Positions 1 through 8,489 of a DNA stretch of 64,000 nucleotides are shown here, in pieces. The stretch lies in the NCBI RefSeq assembly GCF_033095785.1, contig NZ_CP137134.1, forward strand, positions 62,001 to 126,000. The letters run 5' to 3'. Each line of letters opens with the position of its first letter. The stretch's first letter is position 1. The stretch comes from Nitrosospira sp. Is2. GTDB taxonomy: Bacteria > Pseudomonadota > Gammaproteobacteria > Burkholderiales > Nitrosomonadaceae. A program made the position numbers and the translations under genes. The notes beneath the pieces are model-generated. The model saw only the letters and a program-made list of their open reading frames with translations, did not search any database and was not told the DNA's origin.

Positions 1-1
1 G

Positions 2-421
2 CAATTTGAAGCAGCGTCACGCGGTTGCAGGGTCGAATTGCGCGAATCCTTTCCGGCGATTGTCCAGTCCAACGCCAGGCTGCTGCACAGCGCGATTGAA
101 AACGTCGTGCGCAATGCCATCAGGTACACAAAACCCGATACGACCGTAGAAATAAGCATGCTGCCCGATACAGATCGCCAGGATCGCATCCTCGTTCGGA
201 TTCGTGATCGCGGACCCGGTGTACCTGACGAAATGCTGCTCCACCTTTTCGAGCCCTTCGTCAGGGTGGAAGAAGCGAGGGACCGCACAAGCGGTGGATA
301 CGGACTCGGGTTGGCCATCGCTGAACGGGCTGTTCGGCTGCATGGCGGCGAAATCATGGCGAGAAATGAACCCGACGAAGGGCTGAGTGTTCATATCCGC
401 TTGCAGCTCGCCGGAACCTGA
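2..421 (+). CDS. Sensor histidine kinase, C-terminal ATPase part (cut by window edge)
   Basis: The reading frame is open from the first bases, so the N-terminus lies outside the window. The visible 139 residues are a HATPase_c domain: an N box (VVRNAIRYTKP), a G1 box (RDRGPGVP) followed by LFEPFVR, and a G2 box (GGYGLGLAIAERAV). The wording IRDRGPGVP…LFEPFVRVEEARD resembles CpxA-type membrane kinases that act with OmpR-family regulators. It ends with EGLSVHIRLQL, as such proteins usually do. The partner regulator would be expected upstream, outside the window. The kinase assignment is secure; the CpxA-like subgroup is inference. Confidence 0.9.
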   Translation, partial: QFEAASRGCRVELRESFPAIVQSNARLLHSAIENVVRNAIRYTKPDTTVEISMLPDTDRQDRILVRIRDRGPGVPDEMLLHLFEPFVRVEEARDRTSGGYGLGLAIAERAVRLHGGEIMARNEPDEGLSVHIRLQLAGT

Positions 422-550
422 GGAGCATTTGACCAATCGAGGCCTTTTTCCTCTTATCCTTCTTCCCGAGCCTGGCATTGGAGACCGGTTTAAAAATCGC
501 GGTCGCTTCCCCCTGACGCAGTCGCAGGTGCAGCCACCTCCAGCCCAACG

Positions 551-696
551 AAAAGGCCCGGAAGCAGGATCGCTGCTACCGGGCCATGGCGTTTGCTTCT
601 ATTTCCACTTTCACTGGGAAAGCGACCACCCCACCATTGCTTCCCCGATTGCATGTTACCAATCCTGGGGCACTTTCCTATTGTACTGAAGTACAA
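551..696 (-). ncRNA. Candidate small RNA element, copy 1, with terminator
   Basis: This non-coding stretch has a homologous copy at about 3517-3743. Read on the minus strand it begins with a near-palindrome (681-696, arms TTGTAC/GTACAA around a 4-base centre), continues with a conserved GGAAGCA-containing middle, then GAAGCAAACGCC, and ends in a strong hairpin (arms 555-561 and 579-585, with an inner stem) followed by TTTT. Both copies preserve the ends and the hairpin although the loop sequence differs. A terminated minus-strand small RNA is the simplest reading; a miniature repeat element is the alternative. No promoter was assigned. Confidence 0.4.
555..585 (-). terminator. Rho-independent terminator (minus strand)
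   Basis: The 7-bp outer stem GGCCCGG/CCGGGCC encloses a second small stem (AGCA/TGCT). On the minus strand it is followed by TTTT. It forms the 3' end of the candidate small RNA element. The plus-strand kinase gene ends 130 bases upstream and gains no T-run from this hairpin. Confidence 0.6.
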
Positions 697-868
697 CCTG
701 ACCCTGTTGGACCATGCGCAGGGCTGCGTCGGATTGATGGATCACGTCCCTGGGCTCACGTCCATTTTTTCGCGCTTTCGCCGGAATTCACCCCGAATCT
801 CCCTAAACCGGCATTGATATTTTGCTTAAAACCCAATACGCTCATCACATCTGATCTGGAGGACAAAC

Positions 869-1069
869 ATGAATGCGGAGTACAAGGGATACAAAATTAC
901 TGCCTGGGCGGAGCGTGACGACACAACCGGTCTCTGGAATGGTCGCTACCGGATTCTTGACGAGAAGGGCGTGGTTGCCTACGAAAGCTTCGCCGAGCCG
1001 ACGGATGATGAAAGCACGGCGCACGAAGCCGCGAGTGCAAAAGCCCGCGCATGGGTCGATGAGCAATAG
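869..1069 (+). CDS. Small conserved-looking protein, 66 aa
   Basis: A well-placed GGAGG lies about 10 bases before the ATG. The protein (MNAEYKGYKITAWAER…) looks like a small cytosolic alpha/beta domain: an aromatic first strand, a central RYRILDEKG segment, and an acidic, alanine-rich C-terminal helix (HEAASAKARAWVDE). There is no signal peptide, cysteine or membrane segment. I recognise the general style of short betaproteobacterial hypothetical proteins but cannot name a function. It stands alone between a minus-strand terminator and the convergent VOC gene. Confidence 0.6.
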   Translation: MNAEYKGYKITAWAERDDTTGLWNGRYRILDEKGVVAYESFAEPTDDESTAHEAASAKARAWVDEQ

Positions 1070-1204
1070 GCGGTCGCTAAGTGATTCAGCCCGCGGAATA
1101 CATCAATCCCGGCCCGCCATTACAAGAATCAGCCTCGTGTAACCCGAAAACCAGAAGCCCCTTTCTGGCTATTCACGCCGGCTATTCGCGCCGGCCACTC
1201 GCGC

Positions 1205-1681
1205 TCAGTGCTCGATACCCTTTGCGCGCAGTTCAGCCTGCGCCTCCGCGGTCTTTTCCAGGTCCAGCCCCATGTACTTCAGCACCCCGTCCGTCTTGGT
1301 AAATTGCAGGTCGCGGTATTCAACCACCTGAACACGGTTGCCCCAGGGGTCGAGGAAGTCCAGCCTGCCACCTTCCAGCATGGTCGCCCCTGCCGCTATG
1401 GCGAGTTCTCGCACGCGCGAACGGTCATCGACCACCAGGCCGAAATGCCGCTGGTCATCCGAGGGCTGTTTCCGCCCTCTCATCAGGGCGATGAACTGAT
1501 CGCCCATGTCGATAAAAGCGGCGCCCTGGCCTCGGCCCCGTAATGTGAAAGCGAAGATGCGGCCGTAGAAGTCCAGCGCCTCGTCGATATCTCCCACCTC
1601 AAGGGCAATGTGATTGACTCCGACGATGTGCGGTTTGGTTTTTTCGCCCGCGCTTCTCTCGCTCCTGTCTTTCTCATCCAT
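1205..1681 (-). CDS. VOC superfamily (glyoxalase/dioxygenase-like) protein
   Basis: Two beta-alpha-beta-beta-beta modules of the vicinal oxygen chelate fold are visible: VNHIALEVGDIDEALDFYGRIF, then FIDMGDQFIALM, RHFGLVVDD and DPWGNRVQVVEYRD. The metal-ligand-type His of the first strand, the His of RHFGLVV and the final Glu region are present. Members bind a divalent metal and act on small substrates; the substrate here cannot be told. I chose the ATG at 1681 because GAGGA lies just upstream. Longer in-frame starts at 1699 and 1792 would add a Ser/Glu-rich tail that looks non-coding. It is monocistronic and faces away from the CNNM-type gene. Confidence 0.8.
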   Translation of the reverse strand: MDEKDRSERSAGEKTKPHIVGVNHIALEVGDIDEALDFYGRIFAFTLRGRGQGAAFIDMGDQFIALMRGRKQPSDDQRHFGLVVDDRSRVRELAIAAGATMLEGGRLDFLDPWGNRVQVVEYRDLQFTKTDGVLKYMGLDLEKTAEAQAELRAKGIEH

Positions 1682-2074
1682 GGTTTCCTCGTCTATCATG
1701 CTTTCCCGACTGCACTGGTTTGATTGCACTGGTTTGACTCCCCCGGTTGATTGCACTTTATCCTTGGCTGCGCCAGCCGAATCTCGCTTCATGCCGCCTC
1801 ATGATATCTCTACCCAACCTGAATTGCCATGGGAGGCCATCACCAGGGGGTCTGCCCGCCTGGTGAAGCGCTCGTTGCTCAGGGATAAATCTTCGGGCAG
1901 GTAAATCCTGGGGGCAGGTGAATCTTCCCTGAATCTCATCTAACCTGAAGATGATGGTTCGCGGAAATTGTCTTACCCTTCGGTCCAACCGCTCCGCCGA
2001 ACATCGCGTTGCTCATTTTCGCTAATCGAGTCGCCTGTTTTCAACTACAGTGTTCATTCGAACACATATCGCTC

Positions 2075-3385
2075 ATGGAAATCTCATTACTGTTTGCCCT
2101 CATTATTCTCAACGGCGTGTTCGCCATGTCCGAAATCGCGTTGATCACTGCCCGCAGAGCCCAGCTTCAGAATCTGGCGCAGAACGGTGACAGCGGCGCA
2201 GCCGCAGCAATACAATTGGGGGAAGATCCAAACCGCTTTCTCTCCACTGTCCAGATCGGGATTACCTTCATCGGCATTATGAACGGGATCATCGGCGAGG
2301 CAGCGCTGGCGCGTCCCTTCACCGGGTGGATCGAAAACCTGGGAGTTCAAAAACCCCTCTCGGAATATCTCGCCACCGGGGTGGTCGTGGTCGGCATTAC
2401 CTATTTCACCATCGTGCTGGGCGAACTGGTTCCCAAACGGCTGGGACAAATTAATCCTGAGTCTGTCGCCCGCTGGGTGTCACGACCGATGCTGTGGCTG
2501 GCGGTTGTCTCCAAACCGTTTGTGAGGTTGTTGTCCGCGTCGACCGCGCTGATATTAAGCGCCCTTGGAATCAAGGAGCAGGGCCGGCCGAGCGTGACCC
2601 AGGAGGAAATTCACCTGATGCTCGCGGAAGGATCCAGCGCAGGCGTGATCGAGCACGAAGAACACCAGATGATTCAGAACGTATTCCGTCTTGATGACCG
2701 TCAGATTGCATCGCTTATGGTGCCGCGAAGCGACGTTGTCTACCTCGATATCGAGGAGCCGCTGGAAGAAAACATCAAGCGAATTGAAGCCAGCGAGCAT
2801 TCGCGCTTCCCGGTGCTCAAGGGCAGCTGGGACGAAATACTGGGGGTAGCCAGAGCGCGGCAATTCCTCACCCAGACATTGCGTGGCGAGAAACCAGATC
2901 TGATCGAAAATCTGCATCCACCGGTATTCGTTCCGGAGTCCCTTACCGGTATCGAGCTACTGGAAAACTTCAAGAATTCGGGCACCCACCTCGCATTCGT
3001 CATAGATGAATACGGCGAAGTGCAAGGCATCGTCACCCTGGAGGATGTGATGGAGGCCATTACCGGCGAGTTCAAGCCGAAACGGCCCGAGGACGCATGG
3101 GCAATGCGGCGTGATGATGGCAGCTGGCTCCTGGATGGTTTTATTCCCGTACCCGAGCTAAAGGACCGGCTCGGCCTTAAAGAAGTGCCAGAGGAAGAAA
3201 GAGGACGTTACAACACGCTCAGCGGAATGGTTATGCTGCTCGTGGGAAAACTGCCGCAGACGGGAGACCGCTGCGAATGGGAGGCATGGACCTTCGAGGT
3301 TATCGACATGGATGGTAATCGCATCGACAAGGTGCTTGCAACACCAAGAAAGGCAACTCCTGCCGATACCGCTCGGCAGGATTAG
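2075..3385 (+). CDS. CNNM/CorC (hemolysin) family membrane protein
   Basis: The domain order is typical: an N-terminal DUF21/CNNM transmembrane domain (about residues 1-180, MEISLLFALIILNGVFAMSEIALI), two CBS domains (about 195-320, containing EEHQMIQNVFRLDDRQIASLMVPR and FVIDEYGEVQGIVTLEDVMEAI), and a C-terminal CorC_HlyC domain (about 345-430). The family covers Mg/Co efflux factors and the polyamine exporter PaeA; which ion this copy moves is unknown. The start at 2075 matches the family N-terminus; a TTG at 2009 would add 22 untypical residues. It is not obviously in an operon. Confidence 0.88.
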   Translation: MEISLLFALIILNGVFAMSEIALITARRAQLQNLAQNGDSGAAAAIQLGEDPNRFLSTVQIGITFIGIMNGIIGEAALARPFTGWIENLGVQKPLSEYLATGVVVVGITYFTIVLGELVPKRLGQINPESVARWVSRPMLWLAVVSKPFVRLLSASTALILSALGIKEQGRPSVTQEEIHLMLAEGSSAGVIEHEEHQMIQNVFRLDDRQIASLMVPRSDVVYLDIEEPLEENIKRIEASEHSRFPVLKGSWDEILGVARARQFLTQTLRGEKPDLIENLHPPVFVPESLTGIELLENFKNSGTHLAFVIDEYGEVQGIVTLEDVMEAITGEFKPKRPEDAWAMRRDDGSWLLDGFIPVPELKDRLGLKEVPEEERGRYNTLSGMVMLLVGKLPQTGDRCEWEAWTFEVIDMDGNRIDKVLATPRKATPADTARQD

Positions 3386-3514
3386 TCGGTAAGGTGAATG
3401 GGCTGTTCCGCGCAGCAGGATGTTTCGTCATCCTGCCCTTTGTCCTCATTCGGGTGTGGGCGAGCCATTTTAGCGCTGGGATGGGCATTTCGTTCTCACC
3501 GTCCCTCACAACGA

Positions 3515-3550
3515 ATAAAAAACCCGGTAGCAGCAGTGCTGCGACCGGGT
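3515..3550 (-). terminator. Rho-independent terminator (minus strand)
   Basis: Stem ACCCGGT/ACCGGGT (3522-3528 with 3544-3550) encloses a GCAGC/GCTGC inner stem. On the minus strand it is followed by TTTTTTATT. It is the 3' end of the second small RNA candidate. In the plus direction it lacks a T-run, so it is not a normal terminator for the CNNM-type gene. Confidence 0.7.
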
Positions 3551-3743
3551 CCAAGGCGTTTGCTTCCGTTTACTTACTTTTATTTGTTTCCTTGCTTCTG
3601 TTGCTCGTTGCTTGCTGCTTCTGCTGCTTTCACTTGCGTCAGTGACTCTATTTTCACTTAGGGAAGCCTCCCTGCTGCATCAGTGCTTCCCGGGTGATAT
3701 ATTCGCCAATTCCAGGCGGACTGGCTATTGGACTGAAGTACAA
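3517..3743 (-). ncRNA. Candidate small RNA element, copy 2, with terminator
   Basis: This is a homologue of the element at 551-696. Shared parts, in plus-strand order, are the hairpin, the GGCGTTTGCTTC block, an ATTTTCACTT…GGGAAGC block, a CAGTGCTTCCC block, CCAAT.CC, and TTGGACTGAAGTACAA at 3728-3743. This copy carries about 55 extra T/C-rich bases between the second and third blocks. On the minus strand the hairpin ends in TTTTTT, so a transcript would start near 3743 and stop near 3515. A function is not evident. Confidence 0.4.
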
Positions 3744-3755
3744 TGCCGCCTCGAG

Positions 3756-3782
3756 TTCGACAGGCTCGACAGGTTCGACAGG
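3756..3782. repeat. Three 9-bp tandem units (TTCGACAGG type)
   Basis: Three consecutive 9-base units, TTCGACAGG, CTCGACAGG and TTCGACAGG, lie between the small RNA candidate and the long membrane protein gene. Short dispersed repeats of this TTCGACAGGCT type are common in betaproteobacterial intergenic DNA. The rest of 3744-3980 shows no convincing gene. Confidence 0.7.
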
Positions 3783-3994
3783 CTACCCCAATCGAAGCCG
3801 AACCGATCCGTCAGGCGCCTTCCACTTTCCACAGCCACGGCCTCCGTTCCCGCTCGGGGCGCGCCGCGCTTGAGCTACCTGCTTTATAGTTTTGCAGTCC
3901 TTTACTATAAATAATGGCAACTCGGCCATTTTGACATTTACTCTCTCGGACCTTACTGCCCCGGCGCAACGCCGCCGTTGAAAGGCTTTCTCAT

Positions 3995-6900
3995 ATGGCG
4001 GAAAAACAGGACGAAAAATCGAAGCTGCCCCTGGCCGGGCTTATTGCGCTGGTTGCAATGGTAAGCGGTTACCTTTATTACGAAGGAATCACGCTTAAAA
4101 CAGTGCGACCGATCGACAAGGAAAAGGCAACGAGCATGTTCCAGAGAAAGGGCCTGGTTCAGTCCCGTTTGTGGCAGGACCCTTTTGAAGCGATCGAGGC
4201 ACACCGGCAACTGGAGCAAAAGCGTTCAACGCAGCCGGGGGTAAAAGACGACGTGCATACACTCGACAGGCTGGTGGAATCCCTCGTCGGGTCCAGCATT
4301 TCCAGCCTGCGGGTGCTTCCGGTATTCGTCGATGGAAGCCCGTACGTCAACGGCGGCGAATCGAGGCTCAAGGATCGTTATGCGGTAGTATCGGCTCTCG
4401 GGGCGGCGGGCTACGTGCCGGAATCGGGAGAGTATCTCCGTTTTTTCAAATGGAACCCGTTCAGCGATAGGGATAAGGAAGCAATGGCGGGGCCGGAAGC
4501 AGGCATTGGCGACATCGACGTGCTTGTTCCAGTCGAATTGTTCCTCCCAAAGGCGAAATTTCACGGGCAGCGGCACGCTAAACCTGTGCTCATCCTGTGG
4601 CTCAAGGAACAGGATGCCGGCGCGCATCCGCTGACATTCCTGGATGATCTCCTTGCGTCGCTTCACAAGACCTTTGTCAGGCACAAGGCAAAAGTAGACC
4701 CGACCTACGAGGTACTCGGCCCGCGAAGCTCCGCGGCGTTGAGCGCCATGCTGAAGGAATTGCAGACCGGACAGCCCGGCGCTTCCCCTCCTGCCTTCGA
4801 CCGCCTGAAAGATGTTCGTTTCTTTTCCCCATGGGCGACAGCCGAGGATACGTTTCTGCTCGACCGGCCGCCCGCCCTCCCTTCCCGGCAGCAGGACGGT
4901 CAGCAAACAAACGAGTCGGTGCAGAAACTGTTCGCAAGGGGGCAGATCAGGCTGACGAGAACCATTGATACGGATGCAGCATTGGCGGAGCAGCTTCTGC
5001 AGGAGCTGAAACGCCGCCAGGTCGATTTGAAACCCTGCGCCGACAAAAACTGCAATCCCAAAGTTGCGCTGATCTCCGAATGGGATACGCTTTACGGACG
5101 CTCGCTGCCGCGCACTTTTGCCGCAGTGGCGATGAACAACGGGTCCGGCGCCACGGGTGCGTCGCTGAAGGGCGAAATCGACAAGCTGCGCAGGGATGAA
5201 TGGCCCGGCTGGGTTTACCGGCATTCGTATCTGGGTGGCCTCGATGGGGAATTGCCAGCCACGGCAAACGATAAGGACAGCGATAAAAAGGACGACAGCG
5301 AGGCGAGAATCAGGGCATGGTACGAGGGGGAGCTTCCCGGTGTCGAGCAGAACGCCGGCCAGCGTCCGGAAGGACGTGCGCAACTCGACTATGTCCTCAG
5401 GCTCGCGGCAGCGCTTAAGGACGAGGAAGCGAAGAACGGGGAGGAGTTCAGGGCCATCGGCGTGCTCGGCAGCGATGTCTATGACAAGCTGCTCATTTTG
5501 CAGGCGCTGCGCCCGACATTTCCTCGCGCGATATTTTTTACCACCGATCTTAATGCCCGCCTGGCCTATCCCGCGCAATGGATATCGACGCGCAACCTTA
5601 TCATTGCTTCGCATTATGGGCTTGAACTTCAATCGGCGCTGCAAACGCCGATTCCGCCATTCCGGGACAGCTACCAGACCTCGCTGTTCTATTCCGCCTT
5701 ATGGGCGCTGGACCATTTCGTGCCCTCGCAAAAGGCAGATTGTCCAGGCTGCTTCCAGTTGCGCGAAGCGATGGATAAAGGAGAGCCGCTGCTATTTTCC
5801 CCTCATGTACAGCCCAGGTTGTATGAAGTCGGGCGGCACGGCGCTTTCGACATCAGCACAGATCCAAATCCGCGTTCGCAATCAACCGGCGACGCCATCA
5901 GCGTTCACCCTCCCCGTCCCGATCTGAATCGCTTTCCATTCTCCCCGGCCCAGAACTGGCTTGCGCAGGCAGCATGGGTGGCGCTCACCGTTTTCGTCCT
6001 GATTGCGGGGGCCATGCTGATCAGCAGTACGGTGGCGGATGCTCTTCTCAGGCTCGGGTCCGATAAATTATTGTGGCTGGCAGTGGCGATCGCGGCGGCG
6101 ACCGGCTTCGCCATCATTGAATGGATAATGTGGAGAGTGCCGAACGCGGCGGAGAACGAGCCATTTACCTTCACCGAAGGAATCAGTGCGTGGCCGGCCG
6201 CCATCTTCCGGCTACTCGCGCTAGTGATGAGCCTGGCCTTTCTCTGGTATTCCTGGCGAAAGTTGCAACAGAATGAGCGCACCCTGGCGCAATGCTTTAT
6301 GTTTGAAAAAAAAAACGAACCTTTGGGTAATAACACACGTGAGGAATCCAGCCCCCGCCCCCTCGGGGCTTGGGGAATTTTCTCCAGCGCCCTCTCCAGC
6401 CGGCTGCGCCGCTGTATCGGCTTGCATGTGTGGCGCCCTCAAACCGCGGAGCAGGTTGATGCGGGTCACCTGTGGCATGAATACATCACCCTTGGTCAAT
6501 GTAAAAATTTCGCGGCGCGGGCGTGGCCGCAACTGGCTGTCGCTTGGCTGGCCGCCCTGCTGCTGATGAAACTGCTGGGTTTTCCTCAGACCCCCTGCCG
6601 GGGAGATGCGTGCGTCGAGATCCACAATGTGCTTGTCATTCTTGCCGTGATCACGCTGATGGTTCTGATCTTTTATGTCGTGGATACAACCAGGCTCTGC
6701 CGGCGCTGGGTCAACTGCATCGCTATGAAAAAAATCCGGTGGCCCGGCGGCACGCTCGACAAACTATCCGCGGAACGAAACATGAGCAGGCAGACCCTGG
6801 AGGAATGGCTCAGCATCGAACTGATTGCCGAGCGCACCACCGTGATCGGCAACTTTATCTATTTCCCGTTCATCATCATGTTCCTGCTGGGTATGGCCCG

Positions 6901-7246
6901 GCACCGCTACTTCGACAACTGGGATTTTCCCACCGCGCTCATCATTATCTTTACCCTCAACGCCGCACTCGTCATTATCAGCAGCATGGCATTGCGGCAC
7001 TCGGCGGAGATCGCCAAACGCGAAGTTGTCAAACGGCTTGAGAGCAGGCTCATCCGCTCCCGCCAGATGTCGGATGACGACCAGAACAGACAGGAGCTGG
7101 AATGGGCGATCCAGGCCATAAAAAACAATCACAGAGGTGCATTCCTGCCGTTTACCCAGCACCCGGTATTCGGCGCCGCCGTCGCCTTGCCGTCGGGCGC
7201 ATACGGCGTAGTGCTCCTAGCCGAGTATCTGGCCACGGGTTTCTGA
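3995..7246 (+). CDS. Large membrane protein of unknown function, 1083 aa
   Basis: I do not recognise a named family. After one N-terminal membrane segment (about residues 11-28) comes a soluble region of about 620 residues. It contains ALISEWDTLYGRSLPRTF and a Rossmann-like stretch (IGVLGSDVYDKLLILQALR…AIFFTTDLNARL), which resembles a periplasmic-binding or receptor fold. About seven further membrane segments follow (near 655-678, 690-712, 735-754, 846-863, 877-897, 949-967 and 978-1000). A short linker lies between segments three and four. The C-terminus (KNNHRGAFLPFTQHP…) is compact and motif-like. GAAAGG lies 9 bases before the ATG. The gene is monocistronic. A sensor or transport role is speculation. 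Confidence 0.8.
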   Translation: MAEKQDEKSKLPLAGLIALVAMVSGYLYYEGITLKTVRPIDKEKATSMFQRKGLVQSRLWQDPFEAIEAHRQLEQKRSTQPGVKDDVHTLDRLVESLVGSSISSLRVLPVFVDGSPYVNGGESRLKDRYAVVSALGAAGYVPESGEYLRFFKWNPFSDRDKEAMAGPEAGIGDIDVLVPVELFLPKAKFHGQRHAKPVLILWLKEQDAGAHPLTFLDDLLASLHKTFVRHKAKVDPTYEVLGPRSSAALSAMLKELQTGQPGASPPAFDRLKDVRFFSPWATAEDTFLLDRPPALPSRQQDGQQTNESVQKLFARGQIRLTRTIDTDAALAEQLLQELKRRQVDLKPCADKNCNPKVALISEWDTLYGRSLPRTFAAVAMNNGSGATGASLKGEIDKLRRDEWPGWVYRHSYLGGLDGELPATANDKDSDKKDDSEARIRAWYEGELPGVEQNAGQRPEGRAQLDYVLRLAAALKDEEAKNGEEFRAIGVLGSDVYDKLLILQALRPTFPRAIFFTTDLNARLAYPAQWISTRNLIIASHYGLELQSALQTPIPPFRDSYQTSLFYSALWALDHFVPSQKADCPGCFQLREAMDKGEPLLFSPHVQPRLYEVGRHGAFDISTDPNPRSQSTGDAISVHPPRPDLNRFPFSPAQNWLAQAAWVALTVFVLIAGAMLISSTVADALLRLGSDKLLWLAVAIAAATGFAIIEWIMWRVPNAAENEPFTFTEGISAWPAAIFRLLALVMSLAFLWYSWRKLQQNERTLAQCFMFEKKNEPLGNNTREESSPRPLGAWGIFSSALSSRLRRCIGLHVWRPQTAEQVDAGHLWHEYITLGQCKNFAARAWPQLAVAWLAALLLMKLLGFPQTPCRGDACVEIHNVLVILAVITLMVLIFYVVDTTRLCRRWVNCIAMKKIRWPGGTLDKLSAERNMSRQTLEEWLSIELIAERTTVIGNFIYFPFIIMFLLGMARHRYFDNWDFPTALIIIFTLNAALVIISSMALRHSAEIAKREVVKRLESRLIRSRQMSDDDQNRQELEWAIQAIKNNHRGAFLPFTQHPVFGAAVALPSGAYGVVLLAEYLATGF

Positions 7247-7502
7247 GGGTAGCGAATCTTTGACAGCCGTCCTTTGCGTCAATATATGAATGACAATAGG
7301 GGACTGTTCCAGGTCTATGTAACAACTCCTAGGCTCACAGGCCCGGCTGCGTCCCGGCTGGTCTGGGATGATAATTTTTATATTCCAAAAATTTCCGGCA
7401 GCATTGGCGGAGTCAGCAGCCACCTCCCACTCGAACCCTGTTAGTAGCCGCGTAGAAACCCTATGCGCTTGCAATGCATCTTCCAGCCACGATTTTGCTG
7501 GT

Positions 7503-8489
7503 TTAGATCCAATGCTGCTTGCGGTACCAACTCACCGCATCCCTCGCAGATTCCTCTATGGGCCGCGGCGCCGCCAAACCAAGCTCGGCATAGGTCGCCG
7601 AAGGATCGAAGTGCATGGTACGTTTTGTCAGTCGCACACCCGTGACCGTCGCGCTAGGCATGCGATGTGAAATATGATCGGCCCACAACTCACTGAACCA
7701 ACCAATCGCCAGCGCTACCGGATATGGAATCGTCCATCGTGGAGCGGGGCGATTCACAATGTCTCCAAGAATTTGAAGCCACTCGATTAACCGACAGTTA
7801 TGTCCTGCGAGCAGATATCGAACGCCAGGTCTGCCCCGTTGCATTGCGCGCACCAATCCGACAGCCACGTCACGGACATCGATCAGGTTCAATTTACAAT
7901 CCAGATAGACTGGAATTTTGCCCTGACAGAAGGCGACCGAGAGACGGGTGGGAGGCGTTTGATTTCTATCCCCCGGCCCCATAGGCAATGTTGGACTACA
8001 TACAATGACCGGGGCGCCAGCTTCGGCAAGTTGGAAGGCAGCCTGTTCCGCCTGAAATTTGCTCAAGCAATAAGGTCCAATCATGTCCTCTTCACCCAGG
8101 CGGACGGACTCAGCGGCTCCACCGCTGAACTCGTCCGATGTAAGAATACTTTCGGTGCTTACGTAGAGCACTCTACTCACACCGCTGTCGAGTGCGGCCC
8201 GCATGACATTGAGAGTACCTTTATGGTTGATTTCGTCGAATTCACAACGATTGCGTCGCCAAAGATTTGGATCAGCCGCAAGATGATAGACGCGGTCGCA
8301 ACCGTGCATCATATTTCGCATCGCTCCGGAGTCTCGAATATCTGCGCGAACAAGTTCAATGCGTTCAAGGGGTAAATGATTTAGTACCGCCTCAGGATGT
8401 TCAAGAACGCGTACAGGCTCGCCGCTGGCGAGCAGTTGATGCACGAGATGCGAACCGATAAACCCGCCGCCTCCTGTTACCAGGTTCAT
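7503..8489 (-). CDS. NAD-dependent epimerase/dehydratase (extended SDR)
   Basis: The N-terminus MNLVTGGGGFIGSHLV carries the GxxGxxG nucleotide-binding motif. A YVSTES strand and YCLSK (YxxxK active site) follow, then the substrate-domain signature NLIDVRDVAVGLVRAM. At 328 residues it has the usual length for nucleotide-sugar or sterol/hopanoid-type extended SDRs. The substrate is unknown. It overlaps the upstream reductase gene by four bases (ATGA), so the two are translationally coupled and probably act in one pathway. No terminator is obvious downstream. Confidence 0.85.
   Translation of the reverse strand: MNLVTGGGGFIGSHLVHQLLASGEPVRVLEHPEAVLNHLPLERIELVRADIRDSGAMRNMMHGCDRVYHLAADPNLWRRNRCEFDEINHKGTLNVMRAALDSGVSRVLYVSTESILTSDEFSGGAAESVRLGEEDMIGPYCLSKFQAEQAAFQLAEAGAPVIVCSPTLPMGPGDRNQTPPTRLSVAFCQGKIPVYLDCKLNLIDVRDVAVGLVRAMQRGRPGVRYLLAGHNCRLIEWLQILGDIVNRPAPRWTIPYPVALAIGWFSELWADHISHRMPSATVTGVRLTKRTMHFDPSATYAELGLAAPRPIEESARDAVSWYRKQHWI

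Noticed and set aside
4226..5644. 472-codon open frame on the minus strand
   Set aside because: It lies fully antisense to the 1083-aa membrane protein gene, has no family resemblance and is explained by the high GC codon pattern.
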